Positions 1 to 6,087 of a stretch of 18,036 bases of DNA are shown in pieces (position 1 is the first letter of the stretch; every line of letters begins with the position of its first letter). Source of the DNA: Methylococcaceae bacterium UBA4132. Lineage in GTDB: Bacteria > Pseudomonadota > Gammaproteobacteria > Methylococcales > Methylomonadaceae. Both the position numbers and the translations under genes were made by a program. The DNA is taken from assembly GCA_002380945.1 (NCBI GenBank), contig DFWO01000198.1:1-18036 (forward strand), written 5' to 3'. A model generated the notes under the pieces. That model had not been told where the DNA came from. It made no database searches and worked only from the letters and a program-made list of their open reading frames with translations.

Positions 1-19
1 CCTGTTTAGTGTAGCCACA

Positions 20-277
20 TCAGTTTACCAAGTTTTGAAGGGCATTTTCGGTATCTTGAGTAATATCTGTTTTGGGGAAGTTATCCGAAAAAACGACTTG
101 CCTTGATTGAGGAACTACATATCTAAATCTGAAATTCAGCCATCTTAGTAGTGGCAAGTTTAGATATTCAATTTCCTGTTTAAATCTCAACTGGTGAGCA
201 GTAATGAGTTCGCTTGCAATCTTATTCAGATTACCTAAAAATTTCTTTTCAATTACAGTTTCATCTAACTGGTTCAT
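20..277 (-). CDS. Hypothetical protein, 85 aa
   Basis: A complete short frame from ATG to TGA whose family I do not recognise. The N-terminal half (about residues 1-40) looks helical and charged. The middle is rich in aromatic and basic residues (LLRWLNFRFRYVVP, about 43-56), and the C-terminus is polar. There is no signal peptide or membrane segment. No clear Shine-Dalgarno sequence precedes the ATG. The protein may be the N-terminal part of a longer gene cut short by the stop at 20, which cannot be judged so close to the window edge. It lies downstream of the 103-aa gene on the same strand, across 127 nt with no obvious terminator. Existence moderately likely, function unknown. Confidence 0.4.
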   Translation of the reverse strand: MNQLDETVIEKKFLGNLNKIASELITAHQLRFKQEIEYLNLPLLRWLNFRFRYVVPQSRQVVFSDNFPKTDITQDTENALQNLVN

Positions 278-404
278 ATAATCAATTGTTGATCATGGTC
301 AAAAGCTGGATGCCTCTAGCAATAGCTCGCAATCTTTGGTAGGCTATCCATTTAAATTTGTTCCCAGTTAACATTTTTTGCATCTTCGCGACTAATTTTA
401 ATTA

Positions 405-716
405 TCATGGCATCTTCTCGCGAGTCATTGCTTTAAGGAATTGGCTTTGTACAGAAGAGTTTGTCAGATGCCAAGGATCAAGACGAAACTCGATATGAAT
501 AATGTCCTTTTCAACTTTTACAGATGACTTAGCCTCATCTTCCACATAGTCAAGTAAAAGGAATGCAATTCGCGCTAGGTCTTTAGTTTCAGCTAGTTCG
601 TTATTTCTACGGGAATCACTCTGGTATGCTTGCACAAAAAATACGATAATCACCAGAATGATAGTTCCTTTGATTACGTCCATTACACTTGCTTTTTTTT
701 CGCTGTTCATTGTCAT
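405..716 (-). CDS. Small membrane-anchored hypothetical protein, 103 aa
   Basis: Residues 1-13 are polar and basic. They are followed by one hydrophobic segment (about 14-31, GTIILVIIVFFVQAY) and then a soluble charged domain of about 70 residues with an amphipathic stretch near 43-62. This is the shape of a type II or N-in single-pass inner-membrane protein with a small exported domain. The leader lacks a signal-peptidase site, so it is probably an uncleaved anchor. A CGGA sequence sits about 7 nt before the ATG, and a second ATG at codon 3 is an alternative start. I do not recognise the family. It lies downstream of erpA on the same strand but is separated from it by the hairpin repeat at 740-770, so it may be a separate transcript. 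Confidence 0.55.
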   Translation of the reverse strand: MTMNSEKKASVMDVIKGTIILVIIVFFVQAYQSDSRRNNELAETKDLARIAFLLLDYVEDEAKSSVKVEKDIIHIEFRLDPWHLTNSSVQSQFLKAMTREKMP

Positions 717-739
717 ACTGTTTTCCGTATTTACGTTAA

Positions 740-770
740 TGTCGGGTTACGGCTATCGCCTAACCCAACA
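740..770. repeat. Palindromic hairpin repeat (TAACCCAACA type)
   Basis: The arms 740-749 (tgtcgggtta) and 761-770 (taacccaaca) pair over 10 bp with one G-T-type mismatch. Inside the loop, GGC (751-753) and GCC (758-760) pair again around TATC. From memory, palindromes of this TGTTGGGTTA...TAACCCAACA type are dispersed in many bacterial genomes. It sits 12 nt past the erpA stop and could act as a rho-independent-like end for the argC-erpA transcript, although there is no long T-tract. Confidence 0.6.
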
Positions 771-781
771 CATCTAGCAAA

Positions 782-1114
782 TTAAGCCGAAAAAGATGAG
801 CCACAACCACAAGTAGTTGTTGCGTTTGGATTACGAATCACAAACTGCGCACCTGATAAATCTTCTTTGTAGTCAATTTCAGCACCTGTTAAATACTGAA
901 TACTCATGGAGTCAATTAACACGGTTACGCCGCCATTGACGATGCTGGTATCGTCTTCGTTAACTTCTTCATCAAAAGTAAAACCGTACTGAAAACCAGA
1001 ACAGCCACCGCCTGACACATACACGCGTAATTTCAGGTTATCGTTGCCTTCTTCAGCGATAAGTTCGCTGACTTTGCTTGCTGCACTGTCCGTAAAAATA
1101 ATGGGATTGGACAT
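782..1114 (-). CDS. erpA: Iron-sulfur cluster insertion protein ErpA
   Basis: A-type Fe-S carrier that receives clusters from the scaffold and delivers them to apoproteins, including enzymes of isoprenoid synthesis and respiration. The three ligand cysteines are present: C38 in GGGCSGFQYGFTFD, and C102 and C104 in the C-terminal TTCGCGSSF. The NPNATTTCGCGSSFS tail and the conserved core closely match E. coli ErpA (114 aa) rather than IscA or SufA. I start it at the second ATG (110 aa). AGAGAG lies 7 nt before that codon but only 1 nt before the first ATG at 1120, which would add Met-Phe. It follows argC on the same strand with about 57 nt between them, an arrangement known from other gammaproteobacteria, so co-transcription with argC is likely. 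Confidence 0.95.
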   Translation of the reverse strand: MSNPIIFTDSAASKVSELIAEEGNDNLKLRVYVSGGGCSGFQYGFTFDEEVNEDDTSIVNGGVTVLIDSMSIQYLTGAEIDYKEDLSGAQFVIRNPNATTTCGCGSSFSA

Positions 1115-1171
1115 AAACATACTCTCTAATCTATTGGAAATAAAAATTATACCTAGTGTAACAGTCGGTAA

Positions 1172-2203
1172 TTAGGGATACAAGGCTACTATTTTTAAAC
1201 CTGCATCTTCTGGTAAGCCAAACATTAAGTTCATCACTTGTACTGCCTGACCTGACGCGCCTTTTACTAAATTATCAATCACCGATAACACCACAATGGT
1301 ATTGCCGCCTTGTGGTTGATGGATGGCAATCTGACAGTTATTACTGCCTCGAACATCACGCGTGCTAGGATGCGCTCCTTGCGGTAACACATCAACAAAG
1401 CTTTCATGCTGATAACGTTGCTCATAAAGAGCCTGAATATCTCCAATACTAGCGGTCAACTGGCTATACAAAGTGGCATGAATGCCGCGTATCATCGGTG
1501 TTAAATGCGGTACAAAGGTCAAATTGACGGCTTTTCCAGCGGCTAAACTTAAGCCTTGACTAATTTCAGGCAAATGCCGATGCCCACTAACACCGTAGGC
1601 TTTAAAACTTTCGCCTACTTCGCTCATTAAGCCTGTTAGTTCGGCTTTACGTCCTGCACCACTAACGCCTGATTTAACATCGGCAATGAGATGATTCACA
1701 TCGACTAAGCCATTTTCAATCAGCGGCAAAAATCCCAGTTGCACAGCAGTCGGATAACAACCCGCACAGGCAACTAGCCGCGCTTGCTTAATGGCATCAC
1801 GGTGAATTTCAGGCAAACCATACACAGCTTCGGCGATTACATCAGGGCAAGCGTGTTCCATGCCATACCAATGACTCCACTCAGCGGGGTCTTTTAAGCG
1901 AAAATCTGCCGATAAGTCGATGACTTTTACGCCACGCGCTAATAATTGTTCCGCCATTAACATCGCCGTGCCGTTGGGTGTGGCAAAAAATACCACATCA
2001 CAACTTGCTAAGGTGTCCAATTCTGGCGCGGTAAACAGCGCATCAATATAACCGCGTAAACTGGGATACACCGCATCCACTCTCGTTCCTGCATCAGCAC
2101 GTGAAGTCACCACAGTTACTTCAACCTCTGAATGCAGAGCTAAAATCCGCAACAGCTCTACGCCTGTATAACCTGTTCCACCTACAATACCTGCCCGAAT
2201 CAT
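1172..2203 (-). CDS. argC: N-acetyl-gamma-glutamyl-phosphate reductase
   Basis: Third step of arginine biosynthesis: NADPH-dependent reduction of N-acetylglutamyl phosphate to the semialdehyde in the cytosol. The Rossmann nucleotide-binding turn GGTGYTGVELLRIL is at residues 8-21. The catalytic cysteine is C149 in VACAGCYPTA. The loop SGVSGAGRKA (about 178-187) and the conserved GHRHLPEI (207-214) are intact. At 343 aa it is full length for the long type-1 form. AGGA is placed 6 nt before the ATG. It is the first gene before erpA. The intergenic region to the divergent quinone oxidoreductase gene holds a 35-bp palindrome (2234-2268) instead of a clear promoter that I can name. Confidence 0.97.
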   Translation of the reverse strand: MIRAGIVGGTGYTGVELLRILALHSEVEVTVVTSRADAGTRVDAVYPSLRGYIDALFTAPELDTLASCDVVFFATPNGTAMLMAEQLLARGVKVIDLSADFRLKDPAEWSHWYGMEHACPDVIAEAVYGLPEIHRDAIKQARLVACAGCYPTAVQLGFLPLIENGLVDVNHLIADVKSGVSGAGRKAELTGLMSEVGESFKAYGVSGHRHLPEISQGLSLAAGKAVNLTFVPHLTPMIRGIHATLYSQLTASIGDIQALYEQRYQHESFVDVLPQGAHPSTRDVRGSNNCQIAIHQPQGGNTIVVLSVIDNLVKGASGQAVQVMNLMFGLPEDAGLKIVALYP

Positions 2204-2233
2204 TTTTTATCCTGTAATAGTAAAATTTAAGGC

Positions 2234-2268
2234 AAGACCTGCGAGGTTTTTAAAACCTCGCAGGTCTT
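2234..2268. repeat. Perfect 17-bp inverted repeat with 1-nt centre
   Basis: The left arm 2234-2250 (aagacctgcgaggtttt) is the exact reverse complement of 2252-2268, with a single T at 2251 between them. It sits between the divergent starts of argC and the quinone oxidoreductase gene, so it cannot be a shared 3' terminator. It would extrude as a cruciform, or fold in either 5' leader. Palindromes with this GACCTGCGAGGT core are, to my recollection, dispersed in several bacterial genomes. I read it as a mobile palindromic repeat, with an operator as the alternative. Confidence 0.75.
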
Positions 2269-2341
2269 AATCACAACGTTTAAATCTATCTGCCAATACC
2301 AGCATATAATACCTCATCCTTGTTTTTCCAGAACGCCACTT

Positions 2342-3325
2342 ATGATGATTCCAGAATTCATGCAGGCTATTGAAATCGAAGCCGATACCTTACAGCTTAC
2401 TGCCCGACTTACACCTAAGCCTGCCAGTCATCAAGTATTAATTAAAGTTGTTGCGGCGGGCGTTAATCGCCCCGATATTTCTCAGCGCAAAGGCTTATAT
2501 CCTCCCCCAGCAGGTGCGTCAGATATACTTGGTTTAGAAGTAGCAGGTACGATAGTGTTAGTTGGCGATGCGGTGAGTCATTTGAAAGTCGGTGATACTG
2601 TGTGCGCTCTAGTGACAGGTGGCGGTTATGCGGGCTATTGCTTAGCGTCTGCTTTGTTATGCTTGCCAATACCCAAAGGCTTATCGTTTGTCGAAGCCGC
2701 AGCAATACCCGAAACGTTTTTCACCGTGTGGAGTAATGTGTTTGATCGCGCCCATTTAGCAGCTAAAGAAACCTTATTAGTACACGGCGGTAGTAGTGGC
2801 ATAGGCGTTGCTGCTATTCAATTGGCGAAAGCCTTTCATGCCAAAGTCATTGTCACCGCAGGGTCTGAGGAGAAATGTCAAACCTGCTTAGAACTCGGTG
2901 CTGATACCGTCATTAATTATAAACAACAGGATTTTGTCATCGCTGTTCATAAGGCAACACGCAATAAAGGCGTTAATGTCATTCTCGACATTATCGGCGG
3001 CGATTATTTTTCGCGTAATTTAAAATGTTTAGATTACGATGGACGGCTAGTACAAATCGCTTTGCAAAATGGCATAAAATCGGAAATTAATTTGTTGCCC
3101 ATTATGGTGAAACGCTTGATTATTACAGGCTCAACTTTACGCGCTAGAGACGATGCGTTTAAAGCCGATATAGCCAACAAACTGCATAAAAATGTCTGGC
3201 CATTATTAGCCTCAGGCAAAATTAAACCCATTATTGATTCCACTTTTACCCTAGATGAAGCTAAGCTTGCTCATGAATATATGGAAAGCAGTCAGCACAT
3301 CGGCAAAATAATTTTAGAGGTCTAA
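2342..3325 (+). CDS. PIG3-type NAD(P)H quinone oxidoreductase (zinc-free MDR family)
   Basis: Medium-chain dehydrogenase/reductase of the TP53I3 (PIG3)/quinone oxidoreductase branch, expected to reduce quinones or enoyl-type substrates with NADPH in the cytosol. Residues 40-69 carry the typical stretch GVNRPDISQRKGLYPPP followed by DILGLEVAG. The Rossmann turn is HGGSSGIGV (148-156), followed by IQLAKA. The structural and catalytic zinc ligands of alcohol dehydrogenases are absent, as expected for the quinone-oxidoreductase branch. At 327 aa it is full length. The start is uncertain: there are two ATGs in tandem at 2342 and 2345 and another at 2360 (MQAIEIE), and none has a good ribosome binding site. 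The sulfurtransferase gene begins 4 nt after its stop, so the two are almost surely one transcript. Confidence 0.9.
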   Translation: MMIPEFMQAIEIEADTLQLTARLTPKPASHQVLIKVVAAGVNRPDISQRKGLYPPPAGASDILGLEVAGTIVLVGDAVSHLKVGDTVCALVTGGGYAGYCLASALLCLPIPKGLSFVEAAAIPETFFTVWSNVFDRAHLAAKETLLVHGGSSGIGVAAIQLAKAFHAKVIVTAGSEEKCQTCLELGADTVINYKQQDFVIAVHKATRNKGVNVILDIIGGDYFSRNLKCLDYDGRLVQIALQNGIKSEINLLPIMVKRLIITGSTLRARDDAFKADIANKLHKNVWPLLASGKIKPIIDSTFTLDEAKLAHEYMESSQHIGKIILEV

Positions 3326-3329
3326 CACC

Positions 3330-4178
3330 ATGAACCACCGCACACTGATTTCTGCGTCTGAATTACACCACTTTAGCCAGCCTGATTGGGTGATTATTGA
3401 TTGCCGTTTTTCTCTTGCTAACAGCGAAGCAGGCAGTTATGCGTATCGCCACGGACATATTCCTAATGCCCGTTATGCACATTTGGATAACGATTTATCA
3501 TCACGCATCACAGACACGACAGGTCGTCATCCCTTGCCTGACTTTAAAAGTTTGCTAAAAAAACTGGGTGCGTGGGGTGTGAGCAATCACAGTCAAGTCG
3601 TGGTTTATGATGATGCAGGTGGTGCATTTGCGGGGCGATTATGGTGGTTATTGCGAACCTTGGGACATGATAATGTCGCGGTATTGGATGGCGGTATTAA
3701 AGATTGGCAACGACAAGGTTATGATATTACGACTAGCTTGCCGCGCATTAAACCTGCCAGTTTTAGAGCGTATCTTAATGATAATCTGTGGTTGACTGCT
3801 AACCAAGTTGAAAACCAACTCGCCCGCAAAGCCATTACTCTGATTGATGCCAGAACGCCAGAACGTTATCGCGGTGAACAAGAACCCATTGACCCTGTTG
3901 CTGGGCATATTCCTTACGCGCTGAACCGTGCTTTTCAACTTAATTTAAATGCACAGGGATTATTTTTAGCTCCAGACGACTTACGCGCCCAATTTAAACA
4001 ACTTATCGGTAACACAGCACCTGAACAAGTGGTGCATTATTGCGGCTCAGGCGTAACAGCGTGTCATAATGTCTTAGCAATGGAACATGCGGGATTAGTT
4101 GGTTCTAAACTGTACGCAGGTTCTTGGAGTGAATGGATTAGAAATAAAAATCGGGCAGTGGCGAGTGTTAAAGCATAA
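3330..4178 (+). CDS. sseA: Two-domain rhodanese: thiosulfate/3-mercaptopyruvate sulfurtransferase (SseA type)
   Basis: Cytosolic sulfurtransferase that moves a sulfane sulfur to cyanide or another thiophile through a cysteine persulfide. Two rhodanese domains in tandem cover about residues 5-130 and 155-275. The N-terminal one is inactive, with YDDAGGAFAGRLWW in place of a catalytic loop. The C-terminal one carries the active loop C238-G-S-G-V-T-A. A CGSGVT loop is typical of 3-mercaptopyruvate sulfurtransferases, whereas classical thiosulfate rhodaneses use CRKGVT, so mercaptopyruvate is the better guess. The length of 282 aa matches E. coli SseA (281). GAGG is placed about 9 nt before the ATG, inside the end of the preceding gene. 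It is coupled to the quinone oxidoreductase gene. Confidence 0.9.
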   Translation: MNHRTLISASELHHFSQPDWVIIDCRFSLANSEAGSYAYRHGHIPNARYAHLDNDLSSRITDTTGRHPLPDFKSLLKKLGAWGVSNHSQVVVYDDAGGAFAGRLWWLLRTLGHDNVAVLDGGIKDWQRQGYDITTSLPRIKPASFRAYLNDNLWLTANQVENQLARKAITLIDARTPERYRGEQEPIDPVAGHIPYALNRAFQLNLNAQGLFLAPDDLRAQFKQLIGNTAPEQVVHYCGSGVTACHNVLAMEHAGLVGSKLYAGSWSEWIRNKNRAVASVKA

Positions 4179-4309
4179 TGTCCACAAAAAGCACGAAAAT
4201 TTTTGCTGATACTTAGCACTAACTAGCAAATAAATTCTGGACACATTAGAATCATCAAGTAGATTACCGTTTTAATACTTTCAATTATCTTTTTAAGGAA
4301 TCCAAAACC

Positions 4310-4978
4310 ATGAGTTTAAATACCGCAATTAATCCGTCAGCGTCTAGCACGTTGGCAACGAATAAAGTATTACGCAACACTTATTTATTATTATCCATGA
4401 CGCTGTTTTTCAGTGCCATGACCGCAGGACTGTCTATGTTCCTGAATTTGCCACCGTTTGGCATCATCGTGACCTTAGTAGGTTTTTACGGTCTGATGTT
4501 TTTGACCACTAAATACAGTGACCGCGCTTTAGGCTTAGTGTTTACCTTTGCGTTGACAGGCTTTATGGGTTTAACCTTGGGGCCTATTTTAAATATGTAT
4601 ATCAGCCACTTCAGCAATGGTCATGAATTAATTATCATGGCATTAAGCGGTACTGGCGCGATTTTCTTAGGTTTATCAGCTTATGCCTTAACCACACGCA
4701 AAGATTTCAGCTTTATGGGCGGTTTCTTACTGACAGGTGTATTGGTGGCATTTTTAGCAGGTATCGGCGCGATAGTATTTGCTATTCCTGCCTTATCATT
4801 AGCTGTCTCAGCCATGTTTATTTTGCTGATGTCAGGTATGATTTTATATCAAACCAGTGAAATTATTCACGGTGGCGAAACTAACTATATCCGTGCAACC
4901 GTGTCTTTATACGTTTCACTGTACAATTTATTTTTAAGCCTATTACAAATACTCGGCGTATTTGGCGGTAGAGAATAA
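4310..4978 (+). CDS. yccA: YccA-like Bax inhibitor-1 family membrane protein
   Basis: Integral inner-membrane protein of the BI-1/TMBIM family. In E. coli the orthologue YccA is a substrate and modulator of the FtsH protease. Residues 19-35 (NKVLRNTYLLLSMTLFF) and 187-207 (HGGETNYIRATV, then SLYVSLYNL) match YccA almost residue for residue, and the length of 222 aa compares with 219. I count seven hydrophobic segments, at about 25-46, 50-66, 74-96, 107-127, 135-158, 160-181 and 196-216. AAGGA lies about 10 nt before the ATG. It is monocistronic: 131 nt separate it from the gene before, and a strong terminator follows at 5010-5040. The 131-nt gap must contain its promoter, but I cannot single out a convincing -35/-10 pair. 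Confidence 0.93.
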   Translation: MSLNTAINPSASSTLATNKVLRNTYLLLSMTLFFSAMTAGLSMFLNLPPFGIIVTLVGFYGLMFLTTKYSDRALGLVFTFALTGFMGLTLGPILNMYISHFSNGHELIIMALSGTGAIFLGLSAYALTTRKDFSFMGGFLLTGVLVAFLAGIGAIVFAIPALSLAVSAMFILLMSGMILYQTSEIIHGGETNYIRATVSLYVSLYNLFLSLLQILGVFGGRE

Positions 4979-5009
4979 TTGCTATACTGGCGTAAAAACG
5001 TCTAAACAT

Positions 5010-5040
5010 AAAAAAGCCCGATATAACATCGGGCTTTTTT
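5010..5040. terminator. Bidirectional rho-independent terminator
   Basis: The arms 5010-5022 (aaaaaagcccgat) and 5028-5040 (atcgggctttttt) pair perfectly over 13 bp around a 5-nt loop. The arms end in A6/T6 runs, so the hairpin has a U-tract in both directions. It lies 31 nt after the yccA stop and 24 nt after the stop of the convergent NlpE-domain gene, and serves both. Confidence 0.95.
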
Positions 5041-5064
5041 TATACCTTGCTCAACCACTCATTT

Positions 5065-5544
5065 TTAATGATGTTGGGTAGTTTGATTTTGAGACATCTC
5101 GTTTCTACGCAAAATATAGCGGTCAGCATTGTTGCCAGTGATACGATTGCCATTGTTATCAAGCTGAATAAGCATATTATCACCGAAAAAATACTGCCGT
5201 GTTTGTGTGCCATTGCGTGGCGTTAACACCACCGTCTTTTTTTCATCACCCCAAGTAAACTTGCCTTTTTCAACAATTTCTCGGTCTGATTTGCCAACGT
5301 ATTGGCTAAGTAAGATATAGCTATTATTTGGGTTCAAAGCCAGCGTCGTTTTAATGCCCTTGCAATCATCACACGGTATAAAACCGTGATAAACACCCGA
5401 CCAATCAAAGCTATGGTCTGCATGATGTGTTTCGTCTGTAACAGTCTCTGTTGGTTCAGCAAACACATTGCTGTAGCCCGAAAATGAGGCAATGACAAGA
5501 AACAAAGCCAGACCCTTTTTAAGGTGTTTTCTAAATGTTGGCAT
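5065..5544 (-). CDS. Secreted NlpE-domain protein (copper/envelope-stress type)
   Basis: The core residues 47-72 fit the NlpE N-terminal domain: WSGVYHGFIPCDDCKGIKTT followed by LALNPNN, with the C58-x-x-C61 pair implicated in copper binding or redox sensing in E. coli NlpE. The rest (about 73-148) continues the small beta-barrel domain, with a second conserved stretch GKFTWGDEKKTVVLT. The N-terminus is a signal peptide (KKGLALFLVIASFSGYSNVFA). No lipobox cysteine is present: cleavage after VFA (residue 29) by signal peptidase I is predicted, so the protein should be soluble in the periplasm, unlike the E. coli lipoprotein. Residues 31-46 form a His/Asp/Glu-rich linker that might bind metal. 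CAGGAG lies 5 nt before the ATG, a strong site. At 159 aa it has only the N-terminal domain of NlpE. Function beyond the family is inferred. Confidence 0.85.
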   Translation of the reverse strand: MPTFRKHLKKGLALFLVIASFSGYSNVFAEPTETVTDETHHADHSFDWSGVYHGFIPCDDCKGIKTTLALNPNNSYILLSQYVGKSDREIVEKGKFTWGDEKKTVVLTPRNGTQTRQYFFGDNMLIQLDNNGNRITGNNADRYILRRNEMSQNQTTQHH

Positions 5545-5648
5545 ATTAGCTCCTGAATAAAATAAGGATGATGAGATGAGTTCGTGTGTCGAAACGAGTG
5601 AATGGTGCGTACTTTACACGGCTTATAAAACTATTCATAGCCAACCAT

Positions 5649-5690
5649 ATCAGAAAAATCCATAACATCCCCCACCCCAGTTTTTCTGAT
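5649..5690. repeat. 10-bp inverted repeat, 22-nt loop
   Basis: The arm 5649-5658 (atcagaaaaa) is the exact reverse complement of 5681-5690 (tttttctgat). The 22-nt loop is C-rich (cccccacccc on the plus strand). It lies about 105 nt upstream of the NlpE-domain start, so it is in or near that gene's promoter or leader. It may be one end of a dispersed repeat. Confidence 0.5.
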
Positions 5691-5706
5691 TTTAGCCTGT
5701 TGATGT

Positions 5707-5904
5707 TAACCTGAGTTTGCCATAAGAAACTGAGTGTTTCCGTCATTGTGGTCGAGATTGTTGCAATCCAGAACAGAGGATGACGTACTTACTCACATCC
5801 CTGTGACTGGATTCCAGTATCCATGCTGGATGACGGTGAACTGGCGACCATCTCAAACCTAAAATCATAATGATTCCAAGGAATTTTATCTCAAACTCAG
5901 GTTA
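5707..5904. repeat. 198-bp segment bounded by 13-bp inverted repeats
   Basis: 5707-5719 (taacctgagtttg) and 5892-5904 (caaactcaggtta) are perfect reverse complements. Inside is no coding frame. A degenerate palindrome near 5807-5830 (ctggattccag, then ccatgctgg) resembles short repeats with CTGGATTCCAG found between genes in various proteobacteria. The segment could be a non-autonomous element or a deletion derivative of an insertion sequence. I see no target-site duplication. Confidence 0.4.
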
Positions 5905-5911
5905 GTTAAGT

Positions 5912-6008
5912 AACTGATGTTACGCAGGCTCTCAGAAGAATCAATGGCTGTAGCGGATTGAAAATTTTGTAAGTTATTGTTTTTTATTATGGGTGCGTAA
6001 CATCAGTT
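5912..6008. mobile_element. MITE-like element, 97 bp, 15-bp terminal inverted repeats
   Basis: The left end 5912-5926 (aactgatgttacgca) and the right end 5994-6008 (tgcgtaacatcagtt) are perfect 15-bp inverted repeats. Both are flanked on the outside by AAGT (5908-5911 and 6009-6012), consistent with a 4-bp target duplication. The 67-bp interior is AT-rich and non-coding. This is the build of a non-autonomous miniature transposable element moved by a transposase elsewhere. The context agttaagtaa recurs on both sides (5904-5913 and 6005-6014), so the exact boundary and duplication length are open. The transposase family cannot be assigned from the ends. Confidence 0.6.
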
Positions 6009-6044
6009 AAGTAAGTAGCAGACGCAGTAATTAAAACAAATTAT

Positions 6045-6077
6045 CTGAGCTGATGTAATAAAATTATGCCAGCTCAG
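6045..6077 (-). terminator. Possible terminator hairpin after the MerR-type gene
   Basis: The arms 6045-6052 (ctgagctg) and 6070-6077 (cagctcag) pair over 8 bp around a 17-nt AT-rich loop, starting about 10 nt past the stop of the regulator gene. On the minus strand it is followed by ATAATTTGTTTT, which is T-rich but interrupted. It is plausible as the end of the regulator transcript; the long loop weakens the call. Confidence 0.4.
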
Positions 6078-6087
6078 CAATAATTCC

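Larger units (their letters stand above)
5545..6087. other. Gene-free repeat island (543 nt)
   Basis: No convincing gene is present. The region holds, from left to right, a 10-bp inverted repeat (5649-5690), a pair of 13-bp inverted repeats 198 bp apart (5707-5904), a degenerate palindrome around 5807-5830, a 97-bp MITE-like element (5912-6008) and an 8-bp hairpin (6045-6077). It must also contain the promoter of the NlpE-domain gene, which I could not pin down. The 66-aa frame at 5546-5746 has no ribosome binding site and overlaps the repeats. Confidence 0.6.

Noticed and set aside
4178..4241. tgtcca / tggaca inverted pair between the sulfurtransferase and yccA
   Set aside because: Only 6 bp with more than 45 nt between the arms and no T-tract; not enough to call a terminator or operator.
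5546..5746. 66-aa minus-strand frame upstream of the NlpE-domain gene
   Set aside because: It has no ribosome binding site, overlaps the inverted repeats at 5649-5690 and 5707-5719, and occupies the space needed for the promoter of the gene behind it. It reads as translated repeat sequence.
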